Shown here: positions 7,357-16,646 of the stretch, piece after piece
How the letters are laid out: each line of letters begins with the position of its first letter
How positions within the stretch are numbered: the first letter of the stretch is position 1
NCBI GenBank assembly: GCA_018268105.1
Contig: JAFDXG010000075.1
Span: 1 to 44,740 of the forward strand
Origin: Bacteroidota bacterium
GTDB taxonomy: Bacteria > Bacteroidota > Bacteroidia > Chitinophagales > Chitinophagaceae
Direction: 5' to 3'
DNA length: 44,740 nucleotides
Notes under the pieces: model-generated
What the model saw: only the letters and a program-made list of their open reading frames with translations
The model's database searches: none
Told to the model about the DNA's origin: nothing
Position numbers and translations under genes: made by a program

Positions 7357-9825
7357 ATGAAACGAATAATTAATTTAACAATAACCATCTGCCTGGGAAT
7401 CTTATCTGTAAATGCTCAGATCTCAGGCATTACCCTGGTAAAGGGGTCTATAAAAGATGGTGATAAACCCCTTGAATCCGCAACGGTTTCTCTGCTTAAT
7501 GCGAGTGATTCTTCTGTGGTAAAAGTAGAACTTACAGATAAGTATGGAAACTTTCAAATAATTTCAAACAAAGAAGGATCATTTCTGGTGTCTGCCAGTT
7601 CAGTTGGATACAACAAAAAATATTCAAAACAGTTCCTGCTTAAGTTTTCATCAACAACTACTATTGATACAATTTCTTTAGAACATAGTACTACAGAAAT
7701 GAAAACGGTTGTAATTACCGCAAAGAAGCCTCTTATTGAACAAAAGGCCGACAAGTTGATTGTAAATGTTGATGCTTCACCCACCAATGCCGGTGCAACT
7801 GCTATGGAAGTGCTGGAGAAATCCCCGGGTATTTCTGTAGACAATGATGGTAATATTAGTTTAAAAGGTAAAGCAGGGGTTACTGTTATGATGGATGGTA
7901 AGCCTACTTATCTTTCTGCAGCGGATTTGGCCAATTTGCTTAAAAATACTCCCGCATCTGCCATTGAACAAATAGAAATAATGACCAATCCTTCTTCTAA
8001 ATATGATGCAGCAGGGAATGCGGGCATTATCAATCTTAAAACAAAAAAGAGTTTAAAATCCGGCTTGAATGGCAGTATAACCATTGGAGCAAGTGCAGGT
8101 TTATTCTATAATAATGGGACATCCTATGTGCAACCTAATTCTCAAAACAGCATAAATTTTAATTACCGCAAAAACAAAATCAACATTTTTGGAAACTATA
8201 ACCCCAATTATAATGAAAGAATTAACAATTTGAATATCAACAGAAACTTCTACAATGAAGATGGAACCATCAATTCCCGGGCAGATCTTCATACTGTATT
8301 TCAGGGCAACAGCAAAAATCATAATGCCAAACTTGGTATTGACTATTACATGAATAAGAAAAATATTATTGGAATGGTATTCTCTGGATTTGGTTTTTTT
8401 GGAAATCCATCACCGGTTACTATATCTAATATTTATAATCCAAATGGGAGCCTGCAGTCCGGGTTGCATACAATAAGTGAAAATGCTCTTATTTTCAGAA
8501 ACTATACAGGCAATATCAATTACAAACATAGTTTCGACAGTACCGGTAGAGAATTCACTATTGACCTGGACTATGTAAAGTATAATAATGTGGTTGATAT
8601 GTTGCTTACGACCGAGGCAAAAGATAATTATGGGAATAAAACCGGTAATCCGGTGTATTTGAAAGGCCACTTACCTTCATTAATTGATATTTATTCATTC
8701 AAATCTGACTATATACATCCATTGAAACACAATTTTAAGATTGAAGCTGGTATTAAAACAAATTTTGTAAAGAACAATAACCTGGTTGAATATGCACATA
8801 AAGATGAGGAAGGATGGATTCCGGACTCCAGATCAAATCATTTTGTGTATGAAGAAAATATTAATGCAGCTTATCTGAATTTTAGTAAGAAATTCAGCGA
8901 GAAATGGAACGTCCAGGCTGGATTGCGATTGGAAAATACTAATACCAGAGGGCACCAGGTAACTAATGATTCATCTTTCATCAGGCATTATACTAACCTT
9001 TTTCCTACGGCTTATATTACCTACGCAATGAATAAAAACAATCAATTGATGTTGTCGTACAGCCGTCGCGTAAATCGTCCCGACTATGAAGATTTGAATC
9101 CTTTTATTTATTTCCTCGATTCATTGACATACCGTCAGGGAAATCCTTACCTGTTGCCACAATTTACACATAACATTGAACTAACCCATACACTCTTGGG
9201 TAAATATATTACAACTATAAGCTATAGCAAAACTACTGATGTGATCTCTGAAATATTACGGCAAAATACAGAAGATAAATCAACCTATCTCACAATTGAA
9301 AACTTCAATACCTTCAGAAATATGGGAGTATCTGTGAATGCTCCATTCAAGTGGGCACCATGGTTTAGCACAAACCTTTATGTGAATGTGTATAACAACC
9401 ATTATAAGGGAAGATATAATGCTGATGAGATGGACATATCCTATACTGCCTTTATGGCAAATATTACCAACACTTTTAACATAGCGAAAGGTTTCTCAGC
9501 AGAACTAAGTGGTTTCTACAGATCAAAAACTATAGATCAACTGATTGTAATGAATGAAATGTATCAAATGACAATAGGTTTGCAAAAAAGTGTATTTAAA
9601 GATAAAGGAACTGTTCGTATTAACTTCCGTGATCCCTTTGGCTGGCAAAAATTTAGTGGGAGTATGAAATATGGTGGTGTGGATGTTACCATAGCCAATC
9701 GTTGGGATACCCGTCAGGCAGGAGTTAGCTTCACCTATCGTTTTGGTAAGAATACCATTGCACCTTCGCGCAGACGAGATAACGGAGTATCAGATGAAAT
9801 CAACAGGGTAGGGCAGGGCAAATAA
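7357..9825 (+). CDS. Outer-membrane beta-barrel receptor, TonB-dependent-receptor-like
   Basis: An 822-residue protein of the outer-membrane beta-barrel (OMP_b-brl) branch of TonB-dependent receptors, presumably in the outer membrane. A signal peptide ends about residue 20 (SVNAQ). It is followed by a carboxypeptidase-regulatory-like domain (about 25-115, GSIKDGDKPLESATVSL), a plug domain (about 120-235, with EVLEKSPGISVDNDGNISLKGKAGVTVMMDG and IEIMTNPSSKYDAAGNAGIINL), and a long strand-rich barrel with YSRRVNRPDYEDLNPF. The C-terminus is Arg-rich and Ser-rich (APSRRRDNGVSDE) after the last strand (GVSFTYRFGK). No partner SusD gene is adjacent, so the ligand cannot be inferred. The palindromic leader at 7297-7343 suggests tight control. 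Confidence 0.88.
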   Translation: MKRIINLTITICLGILSVNAQISGITLVKGSIKDGDKPLESATVSLLNASDSSVVKVELTDKYGNFQIISNKEGSFLVSASSVGYNKKYSKQFLLKFSSTTTIDTISLEHSTTEMKTVVITAKKPLIEQKADKLIVNVDASPTNAGATAMEVLEKSPGISVDNDGNISLKGKAGVTVMMDGKPTYLSAADLANLLKNTPASAIEQIEIMTNPSSKYDAAGNAGIINLKTKKSLKSGLNGSITIGASAGLFYNNGTSYVQPNSQNSINFNYRKNKINIFGNYNPNYNERINNLNINRNFYNEDGTINSRADLHTVFQGNSKNHNAKLGIDYYMNKKNIIGMVFSGFGFFGNPSPVTISNIYNPNGSLQSGLHTISENALIFRNYTGNINYKHSFDSTGREFTIDLDYVKYNNVVDMLLTTEAKDNYGNKTGNPVYLKGHLPSLIDIYSFKSDYIHPLKHNFKIEAGIKTNFVKNNNLVEYAHKDEEGWIPDSRSNHFVYEENINAAYLNFSKKFSEKWNVQAGLRLENTNTRGHQVTNDSSFIRHYTNLFPTAYITYAMNKNNQLMLSYSRRVNRPDYEDLNPFIYFLDSLTYRQGNPYLLPQFTHNIELTHTLLGKYITTISYSKTTDVISEILRQNTEDKSTYLTIENFNTFRNMGVSVNAPFKWAPWFSTNLYVNVYNNHYKGRYNADEMDISYTAFMANITNTFNIAKGFSAELSGFYRSKTIDQLIVMNEMYQMTIGLQKSVFKDKGTVRINFRDPFGWQKFSGSMKYGGVDVTIANRWDTRQAGVSFTYRFGKNTIAPSRRRDNGVSDEINRVGQGK

Positions 9826-9860
9826 CAACAAAAATTAGTTTTCTCATGTTTTGGTTTTAA

Positions 9861-9888
9861 TCCCGCTGATCTCAGCGGGATTTCTTTT
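9861..9888 (+). terminator. Intrinsic terminator of the outer-membrane receptor gene
   Basis: TCCCGCTGA (9861-9869) pairs perfectly with TCAGCGGGA (9872-9880) around two bases, followed by TTTCTTTT. It lies 35 bases after the stop codon and before the convergent prpD gene. Confidence 0.88.
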
Positions 9889-9905
9889 GGTAATGAGTAA
9901 AGTTT

Positions 9906-11357
9906 TCAGATTGCCATCATATCTACAAACTCGTGGACAGGGATATCCTTAAGTTCATTAATATCCAAAGTATGATTTAAAATTGTTTGCTGTTGTTTTG
10001 ATGCAAATCTTCTGGCAAGATTAGTTTTAAATTTTTCGATCAGTTTGGGTATTCCTTCTTCACGACGGCGCTTATGACCTATAGGATATTCTACCACGAC
10101 TTCATCGAGGATGGTTCCATCACTCAGTTCTACCTGCAAAGCATTGGCAATAGATCTTTTTTCAGGATCATGATAATCTTTGGTAAACTGCTGATCTTCT
10201 ATCGTAAATATTTTTTCTCTTAAAAGATCTATTCTGGGGTCTGCTGCAATATTATCTTCATAATCAGCAGCAGTTAGTCTTCCAAAAATCATTGGAACGG
10301 CAACCATATACTGTATACAGTGATCACGGTCAGCAGGATTATGTAAAGGTCCCTTTTTATCAATAATACGAATTGCGGCTTCGTGTGTTCGTATCCGTAC
10401 AGTTTTTATGTCTTCTGCCGTTTTATTGATTGACTTCAATCTCGAATACAATATTAAAGCAGCTTCAACGGCAGTTTGCGAATGAAATTCAGCAGGGAAT
10501 GATATTTTAAATAATACATTTTCCATAACATAAGAACCATAGCTTCTCTGGAATTTAAAGGCATTCCCTTTAAAAAGCACATCATAAAAGCCCCATGTTT
10601 TTGCAGTTAATACTGAAGGATATCCCATTTCACCAGTCTTTGCAATCAAAGCAAGACGCACAGCACGGGATGTAGCATCTCCGGCAGCCCACGACTTTCT
10701 GCTGCCTGTATTTGGAGAATGGCGGTATGTACGTAAAGAATGTCCATCTACAAATGCAAGGGAGATAGCATTAATCAATTCATCTCTTGTTAAACCAATG
10801 AGCTTTCCAACTACTGCTGTAGAAGCCAGTTTTACAAGTAATACATGATCAAGTCCCACCCGGTTAAAAGAATTTTCCAATGCTATTACCCCCTGTATTT
10901 CATGAGCTCTGATCATTGCATCAAGAACGTCTTTCATTAGCAATGGTTGTTGCCCTTTAGATATTGCAGTTCTTGAGAGCCAGTCGGCAGTAGCCAGAAT
11001 CCCTCCGAGGTTATCAGAAGGATGTCCCCATTCAGCAGCCAGCCAGGTATCATTAAAATCCAGCCAGCGAATAATTGCTCCTATATTAAAAGCTGCCTGT
11101 ATAGGGTCAAGCTGATAAGATGTGCCTGGCACCCTGGCGCCATTGGGTACAATTGTTCCCGGTACTATTGGTCCCAGTAATTTGGTACATGCCGGGTAGG
11201 AGAGGGCCTCGAAACCACACCCGAGAGTATCGAGGAGGCAATAATGCGCCGTTGTCCAGGCAAGTTCGTTTTTGATTTCATAGTTCATAACATAATCAGC
11301 AATATCGCTGATTACCTGATCTGGCAGCGGACGTTGATTGGAAATAGGAGCTGACAT
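9906..11357 (-). CDS. prpD: 2-methylcitrate dehydratase PrpD
   Basis: A 483-residue member of the MmgE/PrpD family that dehydrates 2-methylcitrate in the propionate-degrading methylcitrate cycle. Length equals that of the enterobacterial PrpD. Many stretches match it as I recall them: [104 protein letters not shown] and DYHDPEKR. Such closeness is stronger than for generic family members, so the specific call is good. No prpB or prpC is adjacent, so the rest of the cycle must lie elsewhere or be absent. A TATCTTTG -7-like element lies ~77 bases upstream of the ATG. Confidence 0.95.
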   Translation of the reverse strand: MSAPISNQRPLPDQVISDIADYVMNYEIKNELAWTTAHYCLLDTLGCGFEALSYPACTKLLGPIVPGTIVPNGARVPGTSYQLDPIQAAFNIGAIIRWLDFNDTWLAAEWGHPSDNLGGILATADWLSRTAISKGQQPLLMKDVLDAMIRAHEIQGVIALENSFNRVGLDHVLLVKLASTAVVGKLIGLTRDELINAISLAFVDGHSLRTYRHSPNTGSRKSWAAGDATSRAVRLALIAKTGEMGYPSVLTAKTWGFYDVLFKGNAFKFQRSYGSYVMENVLFKISFPAEFHSQTAVEAALILYSRLKSINKTAEDIKTVRIRTHEAAIRIIDKKGPLHNPADRDHCIQYMVAVPMIFGRLTAADYEDNIAADPRIDLLREKIFTIEDQQFTKDYHDPEKRSIANALQVELSDGTILDEVVVEYPIGHKRRREEGIPKLIEKFKTNLARRFASKQQQTILNHTLDINELKDIPVHEFVDMMAI

Positions 11358-11433
11358 ATAATAATTATAGGTTTAATATTTTAAATTATTTCAACCCTTT
11401 GTTGCCTCGATTTTTGGAGTATGTTGAAGCGGG

Positions 11434-11441
11434 CAAAGATA
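11434..11441 (-). promoter_or_regulatory. Putative -7 promoter element of prpD
   Basis: On the minus strand TATCTTTG matches TAnnTTTG. It would give a leader of about 70 bases before the prpD ATG at 11357. No clear -33 TTG was found at the standard distance. Confidence 0.35.
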
Positions 11442-11563
11442 GGGAAAGTATCTATGTAGCTTTTTGGACTTTGTGTACCGGAAAATATCAATACAGACGC
11501 GACAATCATCGGGTGCATTCCAAATTGTTGTGCCTGTATTGATATACTATAAATAATTATATA

Positions 11564-13264
11564 TTATCCTTTCTTGCTCTTCTTCATTTTGGATTTTGGA
11601 AGAGTCGGTTCAGGCTTTTGAGGAATTTCGCCTGATTTTGATAACGTTTCAGCAAGTTTTACAGCATTATAGGCATTAATAATTCCGCCTGTTCTGCTAA
11701 GGTCGGACATATTAACTTCATCCTCAGCTCCTGGTTTTTTTACCAGTGTGCCACTAATACGGGTAGCAGATTTTTCAATGATATTTTTTACTTGTTCAGC
11801 ACTAAGATCGGGAAAATATGACATGAGAAGTGCTGCCATTCCTGCAACAACAGGGCTGGCCATGCTGGTACCCTGAAGGTTACCATATTGATTGCCGCCA
11901 GGTAGTGTAGAGTAAATTTTTACCCCGGGTGCAAAAACATCTACTCCAGATTTGCCGTAGTTGGAAAAGGATGCAATTAACCCGCCTGCAGCAGGGTCCC
12001 CACTGGCTCCCACTGTAATCCAGTTTTTAGCTCTTGTGGTCGTATCATTATTAAAATAGGGATTAGGGAAGTTATCATTTACATCAATGTCTTTTCCATC
12101 ATTTCCTGCCGCGTGCACAAGTAATACTCCTTTTGACTGGGCATAAGCTACGGCATCATCCACCCATTTTTTTTCGGGGGAAAGACTTTTACCAAAACTC
12201 ATATTTACTACCCTTGCCCCATTATCAACAGCATAACGTATCGCATTTGCAATGTCCTTATCGTGTTCATCTCCGTCCGGAACCGCTCTTATCATCATTA
12301 TTTTTACATTATCAGCAATGCCATTCATACCTATACCATTATTACGTGCTGCAGCAATAATCCCGGAAACATGAGTGCCATGCATAGGAGTACCCGCCAT
12401 TACATCGTTATTACCATAATACCTGTCGTTGATATCGTCATAATTGTCTTTTACTATTTTACCCCTGTAGTCTTCTGGTTCCTGAAGTGCAGCTTCAGCT
12501 TTAGATTTCTCACTATTATAGAATTCATTGGTTATTTCTATAAGTTTGGTATTGGTCAGATCGTTTGCCTGAAATCCGAGGAATAATGCCATTAGGGTAC
12601 TTTTAGCTTTTGAATCATCCCCAGAAACAGGCTTGAATTTCTGAAGGTCGTCACCATTATATTCTTTTTTGTTCATCGCAATCCTGAGGATACTATCGGC
12701 CCAGGGCATTTTTTCAACTATATTTTTAAGAAACATTACATTTAAGGAAGCCTCTTTTGCGTCTCCTTCGATACGATCTTTCACAATCCGGTATAATTTT
12801 ATTTCCTGTTTCTGCTCAGGTGAAGCCAGTGAATCGGAGGGAATATTATTGCCATATTTCTTTTTTAGTTTATAGTAAACCCTTGCTGCTTCGTAAGAGT
12901 CTTTGTTCACATTTTTCCCATCTTTCCCTCCAAGAAAGTTCCACCCATATACATCATCTACATAGCCATTATTATCATCATCAATACCGTTTCCGGGAAT
13001 TTCTTTTGGATTGTGCCACAATATTGGCTTTAAATCTTCATGGGTGGTGTCAACACCCGAGTCTATAACAGCAACTATTACTGGAACACTTTTTTTGCCT
13101 TTCAACAACTCCGAATAGGCTTTTTCTACATCTATACCATAGTATCCATCCTTTTGCAAATCCAGTAAATGCCATCCTTTGGGTACATCTTTAACAGAGG
13201 TTTGTGCGGAAACTACATTTGACACCAGGAAGCCAAACGCCACTAATAATCTTATTTTCTTCAT
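11564..13264 (-). CDS. Secreted subtilisin-like serine protease (S8) with large insertion
   Basis: A 566-residue predicted exported endopeptidase. The signal peptide ends about residue 20 (VVSAQ). The subtilase triad is intact: Asp68 in VIAVIDSGVDTTHED, His295 in MHGTHVSG, and Ser467 in GTSMASPVVAG, with the oxyanion Asn in HAAGNDG. Asp to His spans 227 residues, against a few dozen in ordinary subtilisins, so there is a large Lys/Asp/Glu-rich insertion between them. The C-terminus is Pro/Lys-rich (KPEPTLPKSKMKKSKKG). There is no recognisable pro-domain and no type IX sorting tail, so it may stay in the periplasm. It lies downstream of the OmpA-like gene, separated by a terminator. Confidence 0.93.
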   Translation of the reverse strand: MKKIRLLVAFGFLVSNVVSAQTSVKDVPKGWHLLDLQKDGYYGIDVEKAYSELLKGKKSVPVIVAVIDSGVDTTHEDLKPILWHNPKEIPGNGIDDDNNGYVDDVYGWNFLGGKDGKNVNKDSYEAARVYYKLKKKYGNNIPSDSLASPEQKQEIKLYRIVKDRIEGDAKEASLNVMFLKNIVEKMPWADSILRIAMNKKEYNGDDLQKFKPVSGDDSKAKSTLMALFLGFQANDLTNTKLIEITNEFYNSEKSKAEAALQEPEDYRGKIVKDNYDDINDRYYGNNDVMAGTPMHGTHVSGIIAAARNNGIGMNGIADNVKIMMIRAVPDGDEHDKDIANAIRYAVDNGARVVNMSFGKSLSPEKKWVDDAVAYAQSKGVLLVHAAGNDGKDIDVNDNFPNPYFNNDTTTRAKNWITVGASGDPAAGGLIASFSNYGKSGVDVFAPGVKIYSTLPGGNQYGNLQGTSMASPVVAGMAALLMSYFPDLSAEQVKNIIEKSATRISGTLVKKPGAEDEVNMSDLSRTGGIINAYNAVKLAETLSKSGEIPQKPEPTLPKSKMKKSKKG

Positions 13265-13356
13265 GTATTGATTTTTTGAATGACAAATTTGGTGAAAAAA
13301 ATTAAGTTGTAACTACCGATTAACACATTTTGACTGATAATTGTTTTGTAAAGACG

Positions 13357-13393
13357 TAAAAAAAATGTCAGGAGTTTTTCCCCTGACATTTTT
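13357..13393 (-). terminator. Intrinsic terminator after the TSP3/OmpA-like gene
   Basis: AAAAATGTCAGG (13361-13372) and CCTGACATTTTT (13382-13393) are perfectly complementary over 12 bases. On the minus strand the stem runs into a T tract. It ends the gene that stops at 13412 and insulates the subtilase gene. Confidence 0.88.
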
Positions 13394-13411
13394 ATACTAA
13401 TCTTAACTAAT

Positions 13412-14455
13412 TTAAATTATTAACCGTAAGTACAGTTTGTTGCTTTCGGAAGTATTATTTATATGTTGCGTTTTTGTTTTAATTACTATCTGCGAATCTT
13501 TAACGCCAAGTTCCCGGAAGTAATGTACCAACTTTTCTACAGGAGTTTCAGAATCGTAATTATTTTTTAAGGTATTCCCATCGATTTCGACTTTGGCATC
13601 TGGTTTTTGAATTAAAATATCTGTAATTCGCAATACAATGTTGAAATCGTCTGTTGAAAGGATTTTGCTGCCGGTCTGAAAACTCAACGTAAATGCATAA
13701 TGGCTGTTATCATTATTTGCCTGTACCTGTGTTTCAACTGCAGATATATCATGTTGTGCAGCGACTACAATTGGACATCCATAATTATCACTGCTACCAC
13801 TTTTGAAAGGACACCTGTCTTCCTCATCATTCACCCCGTCGGCATCACTATCAGGAACAGGGCACCCTTCAAATCTCGCTACTCCAGCTACTCCTGGACA
13901 TTTATCGTCTATATCATAAGTGCCGTCATTATCACTGTCAAGAGTTGACATATCTGCTTCATTTGCAACATGACCTGTTATTTTCGATGCAGACATTTCA
14001 GCAATTCCTGAATAGACATTTCTATGCATTGCTACGCTAGTCTGTTTAAAACTCACACTTTCTGGTATTGCAGTTTCCTCTAATGAAATTGTACGGGAAG
14101 TATTTTTTCTTACTATGTTAACCTGATTGTTTATTGCAGAAGACTCTATTGATTCAACGACATCAGTTGTGGTTTCAGGTTTGAGCTTTGCTAATTCGTA
14201 ATAAGATATATTATTATCTTTATTTTCAATTATATTGGATGTTGGATTGATCCGTTTTACACCACGGGCTGTACTCACAGCATCATTTTTAAACTCAGGT
14301 GAAAATTCAAATCCCGGATCTGTAAGTTTATTGTCATGTAACTTACTAATGATAAATGATTTTCCAAAACTTATAGCGTCATTATCAACCAATGATTGTG
14401 CACTGTAGTCATACAGAATCAGAGCTGACAGAAGTACGGCATCTATCTTTCTCAT
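13412..14455 (-). CDS. Thrombospondin type-3 repeat protein with degenerate OmpA-like C-terminus
   Basis: A 347-residue exported protein with a signal-like N-terminus (residues 1-20). About 155 residues of low-complexity, Ser/Asn/Thr/Glu-rich sequence follow. Then come two calcium-binding thrombospondin type-3 repeats (DSDNDGTYDIDDKCPG and DSDADGVNDEEDRCPF) at roughly residues 174-230. The last ~95 residues align in layout with an OmpA-like domain (FQTGSKILSTDDFNIVLRITDIL...DAKVEIDG). However, they lack the usual TDNxG, LSxxRA and NRRVEF residues that bind peptidoglycan. There is no N-terminal barrel. It resembles a shortened, diverged relative of the 505-residue OmpA protein upstream. Role unknown, possibly envelope structure. 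Confidence 0.72.
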   Translation of the reverse strand: MRKIDAVLLSALILYDYSAQSLVDNDAISFGKSFIISKLHDNKLTDPGFEFSPEFKNDAVSTARGVKRINPTSNIIENKDNNISYYELAKLKPETTTDVVESIESSAINNQVNIVRKNTSRTISLEETAIPESVSFKQTSVAMHRNVYSGIAEMSASKITGHVANEADMSTLDSDNDGTYDIDDKCPGVAGVARFEGCPVPDSDADGVNDEEDRCPFKSGSSDNYGCPIVVAAQHDISAVETQVQANNDNSHYAFTLSFQTGSKILSTDDFNIVLRITDILIQKPDAKVEIDGNTLKNNYDSETPVEKLVHYFRELGVKDSQIVIKTKTQHINNTSESNKLYLRLII

Positions 14456-14517
14456 ATAAAGGTCATTTTTTAGTTTACAATGGGCGGATAACTGTTGCTA
14501 TCCATTAAACGTAAAAA

Positions 14518-14600
14518 TACTTAGTGTTATTGCTAAAAATACTTATTACTTTTTCTTAGACACTTAGTGAATCACTTTATAAACGAAAAAACACTTAGTG
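14518..14600. promoter_or_regulatory. Three phased CACTTAGTG operator-like sites
   Basis: TACTTAGTG (14518-14526), CACTTAGTG (14561-14569) and CACTTAGTG (14592-14600) are near-perfect 9-base palindromes with arms CACT/AGTG. Their starts are 43 and 31 bases apart, close to four and three turns of the helix. They lie 63-145 bases upstream of the ATG at 14455, where a regulator of that gene would bind. Confidence 0.5.
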
Positions 14601-14794
14601 CTATTTTACGGGTTTTCATTTACACGCTCAAATATCATTGAAATTAGCCCGAATGTCATAAATCAACGATAAACACGAACTAAACCTGGATAAAAGGATG
14701 GGATATCAAAGGAGTGATTGGTGATACAAATGTATAATGTGTTTTCACCAAATGCAATAGTTGCCAGGAATATTACCGCATGCTAAACAATAAT

Positions 14795-14831
14795 ATGAAA
14801 CACCCCCGGTGTGTTTTTACTACCAGGGGTG
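14795..14831 (-). terminator. Probable terminator of the OmpA-family gene
   Basis: CACCCCCGG (14801-14809) and CCAGGGGTG (14823-14831) pair with one mismatch. On the minus strand the hairpin is followed by TTTCATATT. It lies just past the stop at 14859. The T tract is short, so it is less certain than the others. Confidence 0.6.
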
Positions 14832-14858
14832 CATTAGTGAAGAAATGTATTATAGGAA

Positions 14859-16376
14859 TTAGTAAGTTACTTTAAATTCTACGCGTCTGTTCTTAGCTTT
14901 ACCTGCTTCTGTATTATTGCTGGCTATTGGACGCTCCGAACCAAAACCTAATGCAGTCATACGATCGTTTGTCACACCTTTTTTAGAAAGATAAATCTTT
15001 ATAGCAAGAGCGCGTTTTCCAGAAAGAATCTGATTGATTCTTTTTGAACCTGTATTGTCAGTATGACCTTCAATTGTCAATTTTATGTCTTCATCTTTTA
15101 TTAATATTTCAGCAATTTTATCAAGCGAGGTGTATGATGTTGTCTTTATGTTTTCACTGTTTACATCAAATAATATGCTATGAGCAGCCTTGTTTATTTC
15201 TTCGATCATATTACGTTCAACAACAGGGCAGCCATGATTTTGTTTACTTCCTGGTTTCAATGGACATTTATCATCGTCATCATTCACACCGTCATTATCT
15301 GAATCGGGAACAGGACAACCTTTGTATTTGGCAATTCCGGCAATGTCTTTGCATGCATCTTCATCATCATTGATGCCATCTTTATCACTATCCGGTACAG
15401 GGCAACCATTATATTTAGTTACACCCGCAATATCAGGACATTTATCTTTTTCATCAGGAATACCATCATTATCTGAATCAGGCGCGGGGCAACCATTATA
15501 TTGAGCAAGCCCTTTCACGTCCGGGCATTTATCTAATTTATCTGGTATGCCGTCACCATCAGTATCCGGGCAGCCATTGGCGGCTGCCGTACCGCTTTGT
15601 CCGTTACATTGATCCAGCTTATCAGGTACTCCATCCTGGTCTGAATCTTTTGCATCTTCATTTACTCTTTTGGTTTTAGATTTAGTTAACCATACTACAA
15701 TAGTTGCACCCAAAACCTGATGCTTGAATGAACCATTATAACTCGCTTTGTAAAAATTCGATAAACTTCTACTATAATTGAGGGAAAACATTACCCGATC
15801 ATTAAAATCTAAACCTACCAAAGCCTGAACACCAAAGTCAAGCTTTTTATAAGTATTAACACTATCACCTGAAGCCATTTTATTATTGAAATTCGTATGT
15901 TCTCCGGATGCATTATAAATATCATAGGATGTATTGCTATTTAACATATAGCCTGCATAACCACCTATACCAGCAATAAAGTTCACATGCTTTGAAACCG
16001 GTAAACGGTAGGCTATTGAAACCGGTAATTCAATATAGTTTGTTTTCCAGGAAGCAATAATAGAGGATGTATCACTATTGAACGTTTTGGTGGAGTCATA
16101 AGATTTAGCAAAATTTCTGCCCTTACTGGTATATTGCAGAGAAGAGAATACTCTTAAATTATCTTTCAGTCCAATGGGAAGTTCTGCAAATATTCCGGCA
16201 TGAAAACCGCTTATAGAAGTGTAGTTGCCCTTAAATTGTGTATTCCATCCCTGCAGATCGTTTTTTTCCATTACAGACGAAAGATGAAGCCCTCCACCTA
16301 CACCAACTTTAATTTGTGCATTTAATGAATTGAATATCAAAATGTTGATAACCAGTAGTAATCGTATACTTTTCAT
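14859..16376 (-). CDS. OmpA-family outer-membrane protein: beta-barrel, five TSP3 repeats, OmpA domain
   Basis: A 505-residue outer-membrane protein. I start it at the ATG at 16374-16376, which begins a normal signal peptide (MKSIRLLLVINILIFNSLNAQ); a TTG 18 bases upstream is less likely. Residues ~22-235 form an eight-stranded-type porin barrel (outer membrane protein beta-barrel family; VGVGGGLHLSS, GFHAGIFAELPIG). Next are five calcium-binding thrombospondin type-3 repeats of about 29 residues (DSDxDG...CP). Last comes a complete OmpA peptidoglycan-binding domain (ILFDVNSENIKTTSYTSLD, LTIEGHTDNTGS, LSGKRA, LGFGSERPIASN, KNRRVEFKV). It probably ties the outer membrane to the cell wall. Stands between two terminators, so likely monocistronic. 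Confidence 0.93.
   Translation of the reverse strand: MKSIRLLLVINILIFNSLNAQIKVGVGGGLHLSSVMEKNDLQGWNTQFKGNYTSISGFHAGIFAELPIGLKDNLRVFSSLQYTSKGRNFAKSYDSTKTFNSDTSSIIASWKTNYIELPVSIAYRLPVSKHVNFIAGIGGYAGYMLNSNTSYDIYNASGEHTNFNNKMASGDSVNTYKKLDFGVQALVGLDFNDRVMFSLNYSRSLSNFYKASYNGSFKHQVLGATIVVWLTKSKTKRVNEDAKDSDQDGVPDKLDQCNGQSGTAAANGCPDTDGDGIPDKLDKCPDVKGLAQYNGCPAPDSDNDGIPDEKDKCPDIAGVTKYNGCPVPDSDKDGINDDEDACKDIAGIAKYKGCPVPDSDNDGVNDDDDKCPLKPGSKQNHGCPVVERNMIEEINKAAHSILFDVNSENIKTTSYTSLDKIAEILIKDEDIKLTIEGHTDNTGSKRINQILSGKRALAIKIYLSKKGVTNDRMTALGFGSERPIASNNTEAGKAKNRRVEFKVTY
15220..15648 (-). repeat. Tandem ~87-bp coding repeats (thrombospondin type-3)
   Basis: Five tandem units of about 29 codons within the OmpA gene encode DSDxDGxxDxxDxC...GCPxP. 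The DNA copies are recognisably similar (repeated ATC-TGAATC and GGGCAACC segments), so unit number could vary between strains by recombination. Confidence 0.8.
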
Positions 16377-16574
16377 ACAAAGGGTTAGTTTCAAAGGATA
16401 ATTGATATATGTTGCCTGGCTATAACGCCTAAACCGGAGTTAATATTATTGTTCTTCAATTAGTTCTGCTAAAGAACTAAATTATTTTAAGGTTGAAAAA
16501 AGGATATTAACAGATTTTGGATATAAAAAAATGAGAAGAATCGTAAATTTTTTAAATAAAATTAATGGGTATTC

Positions 16575-16614
16575 AAAAAAAAGATATTCACGTTTCACGG
16601 GAAACATGTGAATA
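16575..16614 (-). terminator. Strong intrinsic terminator of the aldehyde dehydrogenase gene
   Basis: TATTCAC-GTTTC (16585-16596) pairs with GAAAC-AT-GTGAATA (16601-16614) with only a two-base bulge. On the minus strand it runs straight into eight T (16582-16575). It ends the gene that stops at 16647. I see nothing else in the 16377-16646 gap. Confidence 0.85.
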
Positions 16615-16646
16615 ACCTATTCATTTATAGGGTTGTTAACAAAAAA

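Larger units (their letters stand above)
14456..14858. other. Intergenic region with phased palindromic sites and a terminator
   Basis: This ~400-base gap carries three CACTTAGTG-like palindromes near the start of the downstream (minus-strand) gene and, at its far end, the terminator of the upstream OmpA gene. No reading frame in it looks like a gene. Confidence 0.6.

Noticed and set aside
16121..16394. A longer OmpA-family protein starting at TTG 16394
   Set aside because: The ATG at 16376 starts exactly at the signal peptide; the six extra residues add nothing.
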